Shown: piece by piece, positions 7,557 through 15,918 of the stretch
Position numbering within the stretch: position 1 is the stretch's first letter
Layout of the letters: every line of letters begins with the position of its first letter
Source: a virus
IMG/VR virus record: IMGVR_UViG_3300030106_006235
Location: 8,957-32,082 of that record
DNA length: 23,126 nucleotides
Reading direction: 5' to 3' (one strand)
Notes under the pieces: generated by a model
The model's database searches: none
Seen by the model: the letters and a program-made list of their open reading frames with translations, nothing else
What the model was told of the DNA's origin: nothing
Program-made: the position numbers and the translations under genes

Positions 7557-8106
7557 AGATTACGAAAGATACCGCAAAGAATGTGAAGAAGTCGGAAGAG
7601 AAGACTTCTATGACCATTTAATTGAAGAAGGCAATAACCCAGGTTTTGCTGCAATGCTTGCAATGCAACGTCCAGCAGGAACTAAGGGTACAGAACGTGC
7701 TTTCCTTCAAGGCCAGCATAATTGGGCAGATAAGATTTCATATGAAGCAGCCGAAGCATTGCATTGGCAGGCTAAGAAAGCGGGTATATCTACTCAAGGA
7801 AAGAAATATATCGGAGGATTGGGTAGACCGACTGACCCACAAGCATGGATTTCAACGCAGGATGACGTAAGAGGAGCATTGAAGCGTAAAGGTTTGAGTG
7901 CTGTTGGTGGTGTTAATTACAAGGCACCAGAGCAGGAATTCAAAAAGAAACGTATGGGTAATGATGTTGTCCAGAGATTTATGGCTGAAGAACTACAGAA
8001 CAATCCAGACCTGGCAAAGAAAGTTAAGAAGAACCCTAAGAAGCTTCAGGATTTAAAAAACAAAGTAATACAAAAACATTCTAAAAAGAATTTGAGGAAA
8101 AAATAA
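7543..8106 (+). CDS. Hypothetical basic phage protein next to portal
   Basis: This is a 187-residue protein. ATG 7543 is preferred because AAAGG (7531-7535) lies seven bases upstream; an in-frame ATG at 7507 would extend it deep into the portal gene. It overlaps the portal gene by 14 bases. The N-terminal third is charged and helical (HRDYERYRKECEEV, DFYDHLIEEG). The middle carries ISYEAAEALHWQAKKAG, ISTQGKKYIGGLGRPTDPQ and AWISTQDDVRGALKRKGLS, which look like a conserved globular domain. The C-terminus is strongly Lys-rich (LAKKVKKNPKKLQDLKNKVI), suggesting nucleic-acid or acidic-partner binding. I cannot name the family. Location suggests a head assembly or portal-associated protein. Confidence 0.7.
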   Translation: MSKHRDYERYRKECEEVGREDFYDHLIEEGNNPGFAAMLAMQRPAGTKGTERAFLQGQHNWADKISYEAAEALHWQAKKAGISTQGKKYIGGLGRPTDPQAWISTQDDVRGALKRKGLSAVGGVNYKAPEQEFKKKRMGNDVVQRFMAEELQNNPDLAKKVKKNPKKLQDLKNKVIQKHSKKNLRKK

Positions 8107-10214
8107 TGGCTAGGGATCAATGGGGAAATCGAATTCGGAGAAAAGATCAACCTCTTATCGACGCTACAAGTGCGATGGGGCCTCGAGGGCCAATGCCTTA
8201 TCCGCCAGGGTCATTTCCTCCGATGCCCGGAGTTGCGGGAGTGCAAGGAATGCCTCACCAAGGAATGCCTCCGATGCCTCCGAGTGTGCCACAGATAGGT
8301 TTAATGCCAATAGGCAATCTGTCTGGGGTACCAACGCCAAATTATGGAGCAGCGATTCCCCCGTTCCAGCATCCCGAAGCAATGGATTTTCAAACATTTA
8401 TGACACTAGATCCTAGGGTGCAGGATCAGGTGTATGCTCAAATGTCTCCTGAAAAGCGTCAGCAATTTGCCCAACAAGGCGTTCAGGCTATCGCTCCCAA
8501 GCCTTCCCCAAGAGAAGCTGAGAATCAAGTAAGAGAACTTTTAATAAAGGATGGTATGAATCCTGCATCAGCAGCACATTATGCAGCTGGGGGAAATGAG
8601 TGGAATGATCCACAATTAGCCGTTCCCGCAGGAAGCGAAATAACTCCGGGTGGATCTATACACAGACCGCATGACTTTCCTTCTGGTAATGTCAATCCTG
8701 CATTTGGACACCCGAATGCAAATCCAGCTCACGAAGTTGAACATGCGAAAGATCAGTTAGAAAAAGTTGAAGGAGCGATGGGGGGAGATCCTGGATTCCA
8801 CACCAATCCTTTAACGGGAGAAATTATTCGCATACCTGATGAGTTCAGGAAAGATCCAAACGCTCCTGACAAAATAAAAGAGCGTGCAGATAATGTGCAA
8901 GCTTGGCACGAGGGTCAGGACTCAGGACAGCAAGACCTAGATCCAGAAGGTAATCCTTACAATGATGGTAAGGTAATTTCTAAAAACGAAGGGACAGCGT
9001 ATGTAAATGACCCTGGTGCCGCACATCACCAAGCTTCATTTAACCCACGAACTTATAGATATAATCGGGACACAGGAAGAGTTGAGAAAATACCAACTCA
9101 ATGGGAAACTCCTGGCACCAAAGCGGATAGGGAAGAAGGGCAAGAAGCAGCTGATGTTGGGGTAGTTGAAGTAGGGCCTTTGGAAAACTTCGATCCTTCA
9201 GTAGACCACGGCCCAGTTCCTCCTGGCGCAAACAAACCAGAGGAAAGACGAGAGGGTTTTCAAGGAGATCCTACTAGAGATCCTATCGAAAAGGTAAGTC
9301 CTGAAGGTGAATTTGAAGAAAGCCCTGAAGGAATACCTTTTGTTCCCGGAACTGGTGAGCTAAACACAGCACCTTGGGATCCTGAAGAAGCGGAAGAATT
9401 TCTGCAAGGTATGGAAGAGGACACTCGTGATCATTTGCTTGAAACAGGTCAAATAAAACCGGGGATATTAGATGAGGCTAGTGATCCTGAATACTGGGGC
9501 TTTGGGTCAGACTTTAACATGGTCGAAGAGGCTCAAAATGCTGGTGAAGATCCATCTTTGCTTGGCCTTGATGCTTATGAACCATATGACGGGCCGGAGT
9601 TTGTAGAAACGACGCGTGATCCATGGTCTAAGATGAGGCCGTGGTCAGACCCAACTCAGTTTGGGCTCAAGCGATATGACGATTTAGAAGATCCAAGAGA
9701 CTTTCGTGGAAATGCTGAGCAGGATTATGAGCGCGAGTTAGCTACGCTAAAGGAAAACTTACGTCGGTCGAAAAAAGGCAAAGATCCTGTAGATATTAGA
9801 ACAGCACGAAGTCCCGAACAATGGGAAAAGGCTATAGCAAAGCACCAGCAGAACAAGAAGAGATATATAGACCGTGCAGAGGGACATAGAAAACAGCAGT
9901 ACTTTGAAAAAGAAGGCATTTTTGGTGATGGTTCTGGTGCAGAGCAAATTTATGGATCAGGTGCGCCAATTAATCCGGTGTATCTAGACACCTATCCGAA
10001 TTTTGCACCTGCAAAATCTCATCCATATGCAGGGCCAAGTACACCTGCAACATTTGATCCTCTCATGCAATATTTCTTGAAGATGGGCCCATTGTTGCAG
10101 GGCATGGGTAACCAGGCACCTCCTATTCAGCCACCAATGAGACCTCCTAATCCAATGGCGTTAGACCCAGCCTTATCATTGCCGCCAAACGCACTTAATA
10201 ATATGGGGAGATAG
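8106..10214 (+). CDS. Large Pro-rich acidic protein, probably disordered; possible assembly or virion protein
   Basis: This 702-residue protein starts in a TAATG overlap with the previous stop, with GAGG at 8094-8097. It is not recognised. Residues 25-75 are Pro/Met/Gly-rich with short repeats (GMPHQGMPPMPPSVP). Residues 95-160 are helical (FQTFMTLDPRVQDQVYAQMS, REAENQVRELLIKDGMNPAS). Residues 170-560 are acidic, rich in Pro, Asp, Glu and Gly, with repeated short DPE/GDP-like turns and few hydrophobic runs, so mostly disordered. A charged helix lies around 535-610, and the end is again Pro-rich (QAPPIQPPMRPPNP). It occupies the slot between portal and adaptor where T7-like phages keep scaffold and capsid genes. 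A scaffold-like or internal head role is possible, but no sequence motif proves it. Confidence 0.6.
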   Translation: MARDQWGNRIRRKDQPLIDATSAMGPRGPMPYPPGSFPPMPGVAGVQGMPHQGMPPMPPSVPQIGLMPIGNLSGVPTPNYGAAIPPFQHPEAMDFQTFMTLDPRVQDQVYAQMSPEKRQQFAQQGVQAIAPKPSPREAENQVRELLIKDGMNPASAAHYAAGGNEWNDPQLAVPAGSEITPGGSIHRPHDFPSGNVNPAFGHPNANPAHEVEHAKDQLEKVEGAMGGDPGFHTNPLTGEIIRIPDEFRKDPNAPDKIKERADNVQAWHEGQDSGQQDLDPEGNPYNDGKVISKNEGTAYVNDPGAAHHQASFNPRTYRYNRDTGRVEKIPTQWETPGTKADREEGQEAADVGVVEVGPLENFDPSVDHGPVPPGANKPEERREGFQGDPTRDPIEKVSPEGEFEESPEGIPFVPGTGELNTAPWDPEEAEEFLQGMEEDTRDHLLETGQIKPGILDEASDPEYWGFGSDFNMVEEAQNAGEDPSLLGLDAYEPYDGPEFVETTRDPWSKMRPWSDPTQFGLKRYDDLEDPRDFRGNAEQDYERELATLKENLRRSKKGKDPVDIRTARSPEQWEKAIAKHQQNKKRYIDRAEGHRKQQYFEKEGIFGDGSGAEQIYGSGAPINPVYLDTYPNFAPAKSHPYAGPSTPATFDPLMQYFLKMGPLLQGMGNQAPPIQPPMRPPNPMALDPALSLPPNALNNMGR

Positions 10215-10216
10215 TA

Positions 10217-11401
10217 ATGGGCGCAGTTTCCGAAAGCGTAATAACTTTTGAAGACCTCTTGTCCTACATAACCTCATTGCTTGATGGTGGGGCAAGGACT
10301 AAAAACTTAAGACAGCATCGAGAAGCCATAATGGGTGCTTATCGTGATATAGCCATGGGTAATGAATGGAAATATTACCTTACTGAAGGCCGTATTAACT
10401 TAGATGCTAGCTCTAGCAGTAGTACTGTAACTTCTTCTGACGGGACAACCCTTGTTCTAGCGTCAGGCAACTGGCCTTCTTGGGCTAAATACGGGCGTGT
10501 TGTCATTGGAGATGACATCTATGACGTAAAAAGTGCAAGCGGTGCAACTTTGACGTTTGGCGACTTAAAGCCAACTGGAGCTATTGCCGGTGGCACTAAA
10601 TATACTATTTACCGATCGGTATATCCGCTTCCAGAAGATATGTGGCGGCTGTACGATGTCGGTGTAATGCAAGGCAACTGGGTCACTTCCTATATATCAC
10701 CCACTGAATGGCAACAACGGGAGGCCTTTTTGGGTTCTACCGGCCAAACGTGGGCGTGGACTATTATGAAAGATCCACACGATATGGGGAAGTGGGCTTT
10801 AAGGGTAGACCCAAGCCCTACTACCGCCGAGCCCCTGATGTTTGTGTATAGAAGGAAGCCTAGGATTCTTCGGTGGGCAGGCACCGAATCCTTTGCCAGA
10901 GCTTGCACAGCATCGGGCTCAACCTCGGCTGACCCCGCAATAACTTCCGTCGCTAATTCAGCTGGCGCAGTTACAATGCCTAGCTCTATGGTTGGTTCCA
11001 TACTCCGATTAGCGGCAGATGGAACACTCCCTTCTGGCTTAGCTGGAATTAATCCATATAACGAGCAGCATGAAATAACAGCTGTTGCTTCTGGAACTAT
11101 TTCAATCGCTGGAACTTTGTCTCAGTCTTATTCGGGTGCAAAGCTTTTGATCTCAGACCCCGTAGACATGTCTGAGAATATGATCGAAGCATTAAAAGCA
11201 CAGATAGAATACCGATTAGCACGCTTCTCTAATGATGAGAGGGGAACTGTTACTGCTAGAAAAGTTGCCGATTTGGAATTACGCCGTGCCCTTGAAGCTG
11301 AATCAAGAATGTTCACTGAAAAGGGTTACGATAGATACTCTAGATACAGCTACCTCTTCTCAAGGCTTTCCGATGTAATAACTACAGCCTCAGATACTTA
11401 A
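10217..11401 (+). CDS. Head-tail adaptor, tail tubular protein A (T7 gp11)-like
   Basis: This 394-residue protein probably forms the ring that attaches the tail nozzle to the portal. The N-terminus has the helical adaptor pattern (FEDLLSYITSLL, then MGAYRDIAMGNEWKYY), followed by PLPEDMWRLYDV, which matches the 'lP.Dm..l' element of gp11-like proteins, and a C-terminal helix pair (MIEALKAQIEYRLARFS, ARKVADLELRRALEAE). Two beta-rich modules are inserted, at about residues 65-138 and 227-315, each a 'T..L.......W..yGR.v.i....Y.I' type domain, which makes it about twice the length of T7 gp11. GGAG at 10207-10210 sets the ATG at 10217. The next gene looks like the partner nozzle, as expected in a podovirus tail module. 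Confidence 0.6.
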   Translation: MGAVSESVITFEDLLSYITSLLDGGARTKNLRQHREAIMGAYRDIAMGNEWKYYLTEGRINLDASSSSSTVTSSDGTTLVLASGNWPSWAKYGRVVIGDDIYDVKSASGATLTFGDLKPTGAIAGGTKYTIYRSVYPLPEDMWRLYDVGVMQGNWVTSYISPTEWQQREAFLGSTGQTWAWTIMKDPHDMGKWALRVDPSPTTAEPLMFVYRRKPRILRWAGTESFARACTASGSTSADPAITSVANSAGAVTMPSSMVGSILRLAADGTLPSGLAGINPYNEQHEITAVASGTISIAGTLSQSYSGAKLLISDPVDMSENMIEALKAQIEYRLARFSNDERGTVTARKVADLELRRALEAESRMFTEKGYDRYSRYSYLFSRLSDVITTASDT

Positions 11402-11415
11402 TACGGTTTCCGAAT

Positions 11416-14121
11416 ATGCCAAACATTACAACCTTTAAGGGTCTTATTACAGATAGCGATGGGGGCGATTTGCCACCAGGCTCGTCTAAGGAGCAGAAGA
11501 ATGTCGTCACCTCAGTAAATGGTGAAATGACACCTAGGCAGGGAATACAGCCAGCCACCTTTAGTGCGACTGAAACCATTGGCAGTGGATACAATACATT
11601 TCAAAAGATGTGTTTCTGTAAGACTAGAACTGGTGAAGTTATAGGTGTAAATGGTATTGATAGAGGGTTTATCTGGAACGGGATAAGCACAGACTCCGTT
11701 ACTCCGCTTGGCATAGAAGCACCAGCTGCAACGCCTACGATTACAAGAGCAGCTATCACTACAGTAAGTAATGTCACGAACTCTAGTGGAAAATATAAAA
11801 TAACTACCAGTGCCGATCATGGATTCTCAACTGGTAATACTGTTCTCATTGGAAATATAACAGGTACAGGCTCTGTCCCTGGCGATCTGAATGGCAAGAA
11901 GCATGTGATAACGGTTACAAGTACAACTGCTTTTACTATAGATGGCTCTACTCATTCAGCAGGATATGCTGGTGGTGGAGCTTGTTCTTTAGATGGTACT
12001 GGAACAACTAAAGGTGATTATTTATGTGCTTATAGGTACGTTGATTTACAATCTACTCCTGTTTATAGCAATATTACGACTGGAACGAAGGTCGAAGCTT
12101 TAACTTCTGACAAGTTAACATGGAGTTCTTTGTCTGCTCCAACTGAAAGCAGAGTAGATAGAATTCAACTCTGGAGAACTACGGCGGGTGTTACTAATGT
12201 ATTTTTTCTTATTGCGGAATTTGCTGTATCTGGCAGCATTACTACATCAGCAGATGCTTCGGGAAAGATTCGCTTCACAGTTCCGTTAGGACACGGATTG
12301 GTTGTTGGCCAGAACTTCACTGTTGCTGATAGTTCTGTGGGTGCAGATAATGCAACACATGCAGTTACAGCTGTAACCGACACTACTGTGACAACAGATA
12401 CCAACTCAACTGGTGGTAGCCATTCAGGCTCTGGTGGTACATGGTCTGCCCCTACTAGTGCCTATGAGGACAATGTGGATGACGACACTCTCAATCTCTC
12501 TGAAGGCGATAATATTTTAATAGTTGTAGCTAATCCCGGGACGGATAATACTATTATTGCTAGGAGGTTTGTCCCCCCACCAGACGACATGGCTTATTGT
12601 GTAATGTTTCAGGATAGGTATTTTTATTTCGGGGTAGTGAATTATAACGTGGGTACTGTCGGTACAGGGGGTTCAGCCACAAATACTTTGACTGGATCAG
12701 GGACAGCCTGGACTACAGCAATGGTTGATAGGTACATAGAAATAGAAGGTCAATCAGAAGCTGTCAAGATTACGGCTAGAGGCAGTGCTACCCAGCTTAC
12801 CTTAGAAAAAAACGTCACTGTAGCTAATGGAACTAAATATGTAATCTATCCAGAGAAATCCAGGCGTAGAACAATATATTATTCTTACCAAGATGAGCCT
12901 GAGAGTGTACCTGCAAGTAACGCAATGATCTTGCAGGAGAACTCAGGCGATGACGATGCTATTGTGGGAGCAATGCCATACGGGCCGTATCTATATATCA
13001 TCTCTCAAAGGCATAAGTACGCTTTAAGTTATAGCCAGGATCCAGTTAAAGATGGTTCGATTAGATACCTAGATGATAGAGGTGCATTTAATCACGATTG
13101 CTGGGATTACTTCGAGAACGAAGCCTATCTAATGGATGACTCTGGATGCTATAAGTTCAGCGGTTCAAATTCCGAATCTATATCGGAGCCTGTACAAGAT
13201 TTATTTAGGAAAGATGGAGATGGGGACAAGGTAGACTTTACTAAGTCAGCCAATTTTTTTGTTAAGGTGGATAGACTTAAGGAAAAGGTTTACTTCTTCC
13301 TGTGTTTTGTAGGTGATTCGGGTAATTATCCAACAAGAGCTTTGGTCTATAATATTCGACGAGAATCATTTGACCCAATGCACTATCCCATACAGATTAC
13401 AGCAGCCTCTATGGTTGAAAAGAACGGTCAAACACGGCTGATATTCAGTGCTGAAAATGAAAAAATATATTTAGCAGACGAGGGCAATACGGATGTAGTT
13501 ACCTCGGAGACTAAAGGCACCGTCACATCTAGCACTGCGACTACTTTAGTAGACAGTAGCAAGACATTTGTTTCCGCTATGGTAGGAGCCTCTGTTTATA
13601 TCTACGAAGGTACTGGGAAAGGTCAAAGACGAACTATCTTAACCGCAAGTAGCCATACGCTAGGTGTATCTGCATGGACGACAAACCCAGATACAACCAG
13701 CAAGTATATTATTGGAGCTATTGAGTGGAACTGGAAGACAGGGAGCTTCCCATTCGTTGAGTCAGAGGAAACAGAGGATCGGGAAATTGTATTAAACTTC
13801 GATCCAACAACAAACAATCAATCTGTCGATATGAGGTTTTACTACAACAACGATAGTGCACCCATTGCATTTGAGATAGCTCAAGATTTAGGTGAAGCTG
13901 TAAAAATAGAATACGATAATCGCCAGGATGTAGTTGTCCATATGGGTAAGGACTATGATTCCTTGCAAGAATCTACTGGACAAGAATCATTTCACTTTGA
14001 TGGAATGGCATCTTTCTTGGCATATTCAGATCACAAGGTAGCCTTAGAGCTTCGTGGTTATTCGGGAACAGATAGGCCTAAGATACAGGCCATTAACATA
14101 AAAGGGGTTGGAGGACAGTAA
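11416..14121 (+). CDS. Tail nozzle, tail tubular protein B (T7 gp12)-like
   Basis: This 901-residue protein probably forms the beta-rich hexameric nozzle of a short tail. The N-terminus has the typical opening: FKGLITDSDGG, LPPGSSKEQKNVV, then NGEMTPRQG. The central part has propeller-like strands (AIVGAMPYGPYLYIISQRHK, EAYLMDDSGCYKFSG, LVYNIRRESFD). Four small beta modules are inserted: two 'HGFSTGNTVLIG...LNGKKHVIT' type (about 123-193 and 273-345), resembling the FCCH domain found in phage proteins, and two 'GTAWT..MVDRYIEI' or 'GTGKGQRRTI' type (about 413-482 and 701-770). The modules explain the length, somewhat above T7 gp12. No Shine-Dalgarno precedes ATG 11416, 14 bases after the adaptor stop, so translation may be coupled. 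Confidence 0.65.
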   Translation: MPNITTFKGLITDSDGGDLPPGSSKEQKNVVTSVNGEMTPRQGIQPATFSATETIGSGYNTFQKMCFCKTRTGEVIGVNGIDRGFIWNGISTDSVTPLGIEAPAATPTITRAAITTVSNVTNSSGKYKITTSADHGFSTGNTVLIGNITGTGSVPGDLNGKKHVITVTSTTAFTIDGSTHSAGYAGGGACSLDGTGTTKGDYLCAYRYVDLQSTPVYSNITTGTKVEALTSDKLTWSSLSAPTESRVDRIQLWRTTAGVTNVFFLIAEFAVSGSITTSADASGKIRFTVPLGHGLVVGQNFTVADSSVGADNATHAVTAVTDTTVTTDTNSTGGSHSGSGGTWSAPTSAYEDNVDDDTLNLSEGDNILIVVANPGTDNTIIARRFVPPPDDMAYCVMFQDRYFYFGVVNYNVGTVGTGGSATNTLTGSGTAWTTAMVDRYIEIEGQSEAVKITARGSATQLTLEKNVTVANGTKYVIYPEKSRRRTIYYSYQDEPESVPASNAMILQENSGDDDAIVGAMPYGPYLYIISQRHKYALSYSQDPVKDGSIRYLDDRGAFNHDCWDYFENEAYLMDDSGCYKFSGSNSESISEPVQDLFRKDGDGDKVDFTKSANFFVKVDRLKEKVYFFLCFVGDSGNYPTRALVYNIRRESFDPMHYPIQITAASMVEKNGQTRLIFSAENEKIYLADEGNTDVVTSETKGTVTSSTATTLVDSSKTFVSAMVGASVYIYEGTGKGQRRTILTASSHTLGVSAWTTNPDTTSKYIIGAIEWNWKTGSFPFVESEETEDREIVLNFDPTTNNQSVDMRFYYNNDSAPIAFEIAQDLGEAVKIEYDNRQDVVVHMGKDYDSLQESTGQESFHFDGMASFLAYSDHKVALELRGYSGTDRPKIQAINIKGVGGQ

Positions 14122-14125
14122 ATTG
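14110..14125 (+). promoter_or_regulatory. Shine-Dalgarno setting a TTG start for the tail fibre
   Basis: GGAGG (14110-14114) is followed after eight bases by TTG (14123-14125). No ATG or GTG lies at a suitable distance. The site sits inside the last codons of the nozzle gene, so initiation is probably coupled to its termination at 14119-14121. An in-frame TTG at 14108 overlaps the ribosome site itself and is unlikely to be used. Confidence 0.7.
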
Positions 14126-14983
14126 TTCAGTAAGCATGCAGTACAATTCGACCGCCTAGTTCACGAAGGCATGACAGTAAGACAAGTTGAAGTACTTAAA
14201 AGCATTTTAACTAACCCCGATGTTGATTTAGAACATAATGGTACTGTTGTAGTTACAGGCGGTATTGAAGGGGCAAACATAAGATCTGGCAGATGGGCTG
14301 TATGTAAAAATAACTGGCAATACGATAGCAATCCCCCGAGTCAAAATGGAGGCACTGCTTATGTATATGCAGAAGAATGCTCTGATGTTCAAGGGGCAAA
14401 TGTTACCGGGGATTTAATTAAAATATTTTTACCAGTAAGCCCATGCCAGGATCCTAATGTAGAATCCGGTGATGTATTAATGTTTTTCTGCACAGCTGAT
14501 GGAACATATGTTGCTCCTGGCTATGGAGATGCACGCATTGGAACTCTTATACATAGCACCCAAATAGAGAACTCAGTTAGGGGTTGGGGGCTGATGGATG
14601 GCATTAATAATGCAGGTGCTAGCGGAGGGTCTGGTATAGACTCTAGAGATAAGTTTTTGCGACAATGGAGTAGTAGTAGTGATTCAGGTAATACTGGAGG
14701 AGCTGCTTCTTCAAATTTAACTATTGAAGGTACTTTTACAGCTAACGACATAGGAAACCATAGTCACACACTTCAAGAGTCTACTATCGGTACAGGAAGC
14801 GAAAGCACTGTGACTGTTATTACTAGCACTCCAACAGGAGATTCGGGTGTGGATTTAGGAACAATTAGTGTTAGCTTTACAGGGGCTTCAGGCAGTGGAA
14901 GTCCCTCAGCTGCAACAATACCACCTTATGCGTATGTTGCAGTTTATGAAAGATTAGATAACTCATTGAATAAGGTAGGTTAG
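14123..14983 (+). CDS. Tail fibre protein with tail-collar-like C-terminal domain
   Basis: This is a 286-residue protein from a TTG start. The N-terminal 140 residues have no clear relatives (VVVTGGIEGANIRSGRW, then a Cys-containing beta region) and may attach to the nozzle. The C-terminal half has the landmarks of phage collar domains in order: GWGLMDG (W155, D159; 'W..cdG' in the family), SRDKFLRQW (the 'dlrgrFl' element), NHSHT with H213 and H215, and IPPYAYVAVYERLD from P267 ('PPy.alayi'). The HxH pair in this family usually helps bind metal or organise the trimer. A Gly/Ser/Thr-rich linker separates these parts. Following the nozzle, this is the best candidate for host contact. No enhancin, hydrolase or chaperone motif is visible. 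Confidence 0.7.
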   Translation: MFSKHAVQFDRLVHEGMTVRQVEVLKSILTNPDVDLEHNGTVVVTGGIEGANIRSGRWAVCKNNWQYDSNPPSQNGGTAYVYAEECSDVQGANVTGDLIKIFLPVSPCQDPNVESGDVLMFFCTADGTYVAPGYGDARIGTLIHSTQIENSVRGWGLMDGINNAGASGGSGIDSRDKFLRQWSSSSDSGNTGGAASSNLTIEGTFTANDIGNHSHTLQESTIGTGSESTVTVITSTPTGDSGVDLGTISVSFTGASGSGSPSAATIPPYAYVAVYERLDNSLNKVG

Positions 14984-14985
14984 TT

Positions 14986-15918
14986 ATGGTAGGTGTGATG
15001 CAGGATCAAATGCCTCAAGGCCCCGGTGGGGTTTGGGGGCATGGCCCGCAGGGGCAGCCATTGAATTTCCAGCAATGGATGCAGTATCAGGAAATGCTTC
15101 GTCGTCAGCAGTATTTCGATTACATGCGTTGGATGCAAATGCCAGGTAATCAATCGCCTTACGGTAATAATCATATAGCTAACTGGATGTGGAATTCTTT
15201 TAATACCGCACTCCCAAATATGATTGGCGACTGGTACAAGCGTCAGCAGTACTACGACATGTGGAATGCTAGTCGAAAAGATAAAATCTGGATGGATAAC
15301 TTCTTAATGAAGCAGCATCTTGACTCGATGGCATTTAAGGGTGACTTACTAGATATGCTTCGAGGTGTATTCCAACCTGGAGGCACACTATCTGGTCTTG
15401 GTAATGCTATGGCTACGGCCATGGGTGGTTTAACTAACTTGCCGTGGTTCCAGAATGTAGATAAGTCGCAATCACAGTCCGATGCTAAAGGTACTGCCGT
15501 TGTGGATACTGGTATATCTAAGCAGGGAATGATTAACAAACCTCACAATCGTAGGATTGGCAGGGCACTTAAAGGAAGACGGGCTAAGGGAGGAACAGGT
15601 GGTGCCATTGCCAATGCACTATTTGACTCCATCAGAGGAAGCCAAACTCCTCAAGGTCTTAAGATTGCCAAGCAGTTATTCAACAGAAATGTTGGGGATA
15701 GAGCTAAAGGCAATATTGAAGCTCTTGGCTCTATGATGAAAGGTTACAAAGACGCATCTGCAAACGAACTTAAGGCCCTTGACACGAAACGAAAACTGCA
15801 TTCAGCCCGAACGGCTGCTGGCCCCAAGATGGCTCAGATGTATGGAAACATGCTTCAGGATATTCTTGGCGGATTTGGCGGCATATTTGGTGGTGGAGGC
15901 GGAGGTTTTAATATATGA
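14986..15918 (+). CDS. Hypothetical Trp/Met/Gln-rich protein, possible ejection protein
   Basis: This is a 310-residue protein of unknown family. ATG 14986 has AGGT at 14977-14980; a second in-frame ATG at 14998 is possible. The first 110 residues are very rich in Trp, Met, Gln and Tyr (FQQWMQYQEMLRRQQYFDYM, NWMWNSFNTALPNMIGDWY), probably helices. The middle contains GGTLSGLGNAMATAMGGLTN and basic GRALKGRRAKGG. The C-terminus is hydrophobic and Gly-rich (MLQDILGGFGGIFGGGGGG). Such Gly-rich hydrophobic ends occur in phage proteins that enter membranes, so an internal or ejected virion protein is plausible, but this is inference from composition and position after the tail fibre. Its end overlaps the start of the Hint protein (ATGA). 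Confidence 0.65.
   Translation: MVGVMQDQMPQGPGGVWGHGPQGQPLNFQQWMQYQEMLRRQQYFDYMRWMQMPGNQSPYGNNHIANWMWNSFNTALPNMIGDWYKRQQYYDMWNASRKDKIWMDNFLMKQHLDSMAFKGDLLDMLRGVFQPGGTLSGLGNAMATAMGGLTNLPWFQNVDKSQSQSDAKGTAVVDTGISKQGMINKPHNRRIGRALKGRRAKGGTGGAIANALFDSIRGSQTPQGLKIAKQLFNRNVGDRAKGNIEALGSMMKGYKDASANELKALDTKRKLHSARTAAGPKMAQMYGNMLQDILGGFGGIFGGGGGGFNI

Noticed and set aside
15898-15913. 16-base match GGCGGAGGTTTTAATA also present at 21225-21240
   Set aside because: Both copies encode GGGFN in low-complexity Gly-rich contexts at opposite ends of different genes; probably chance or codon preference, not an attachment site.
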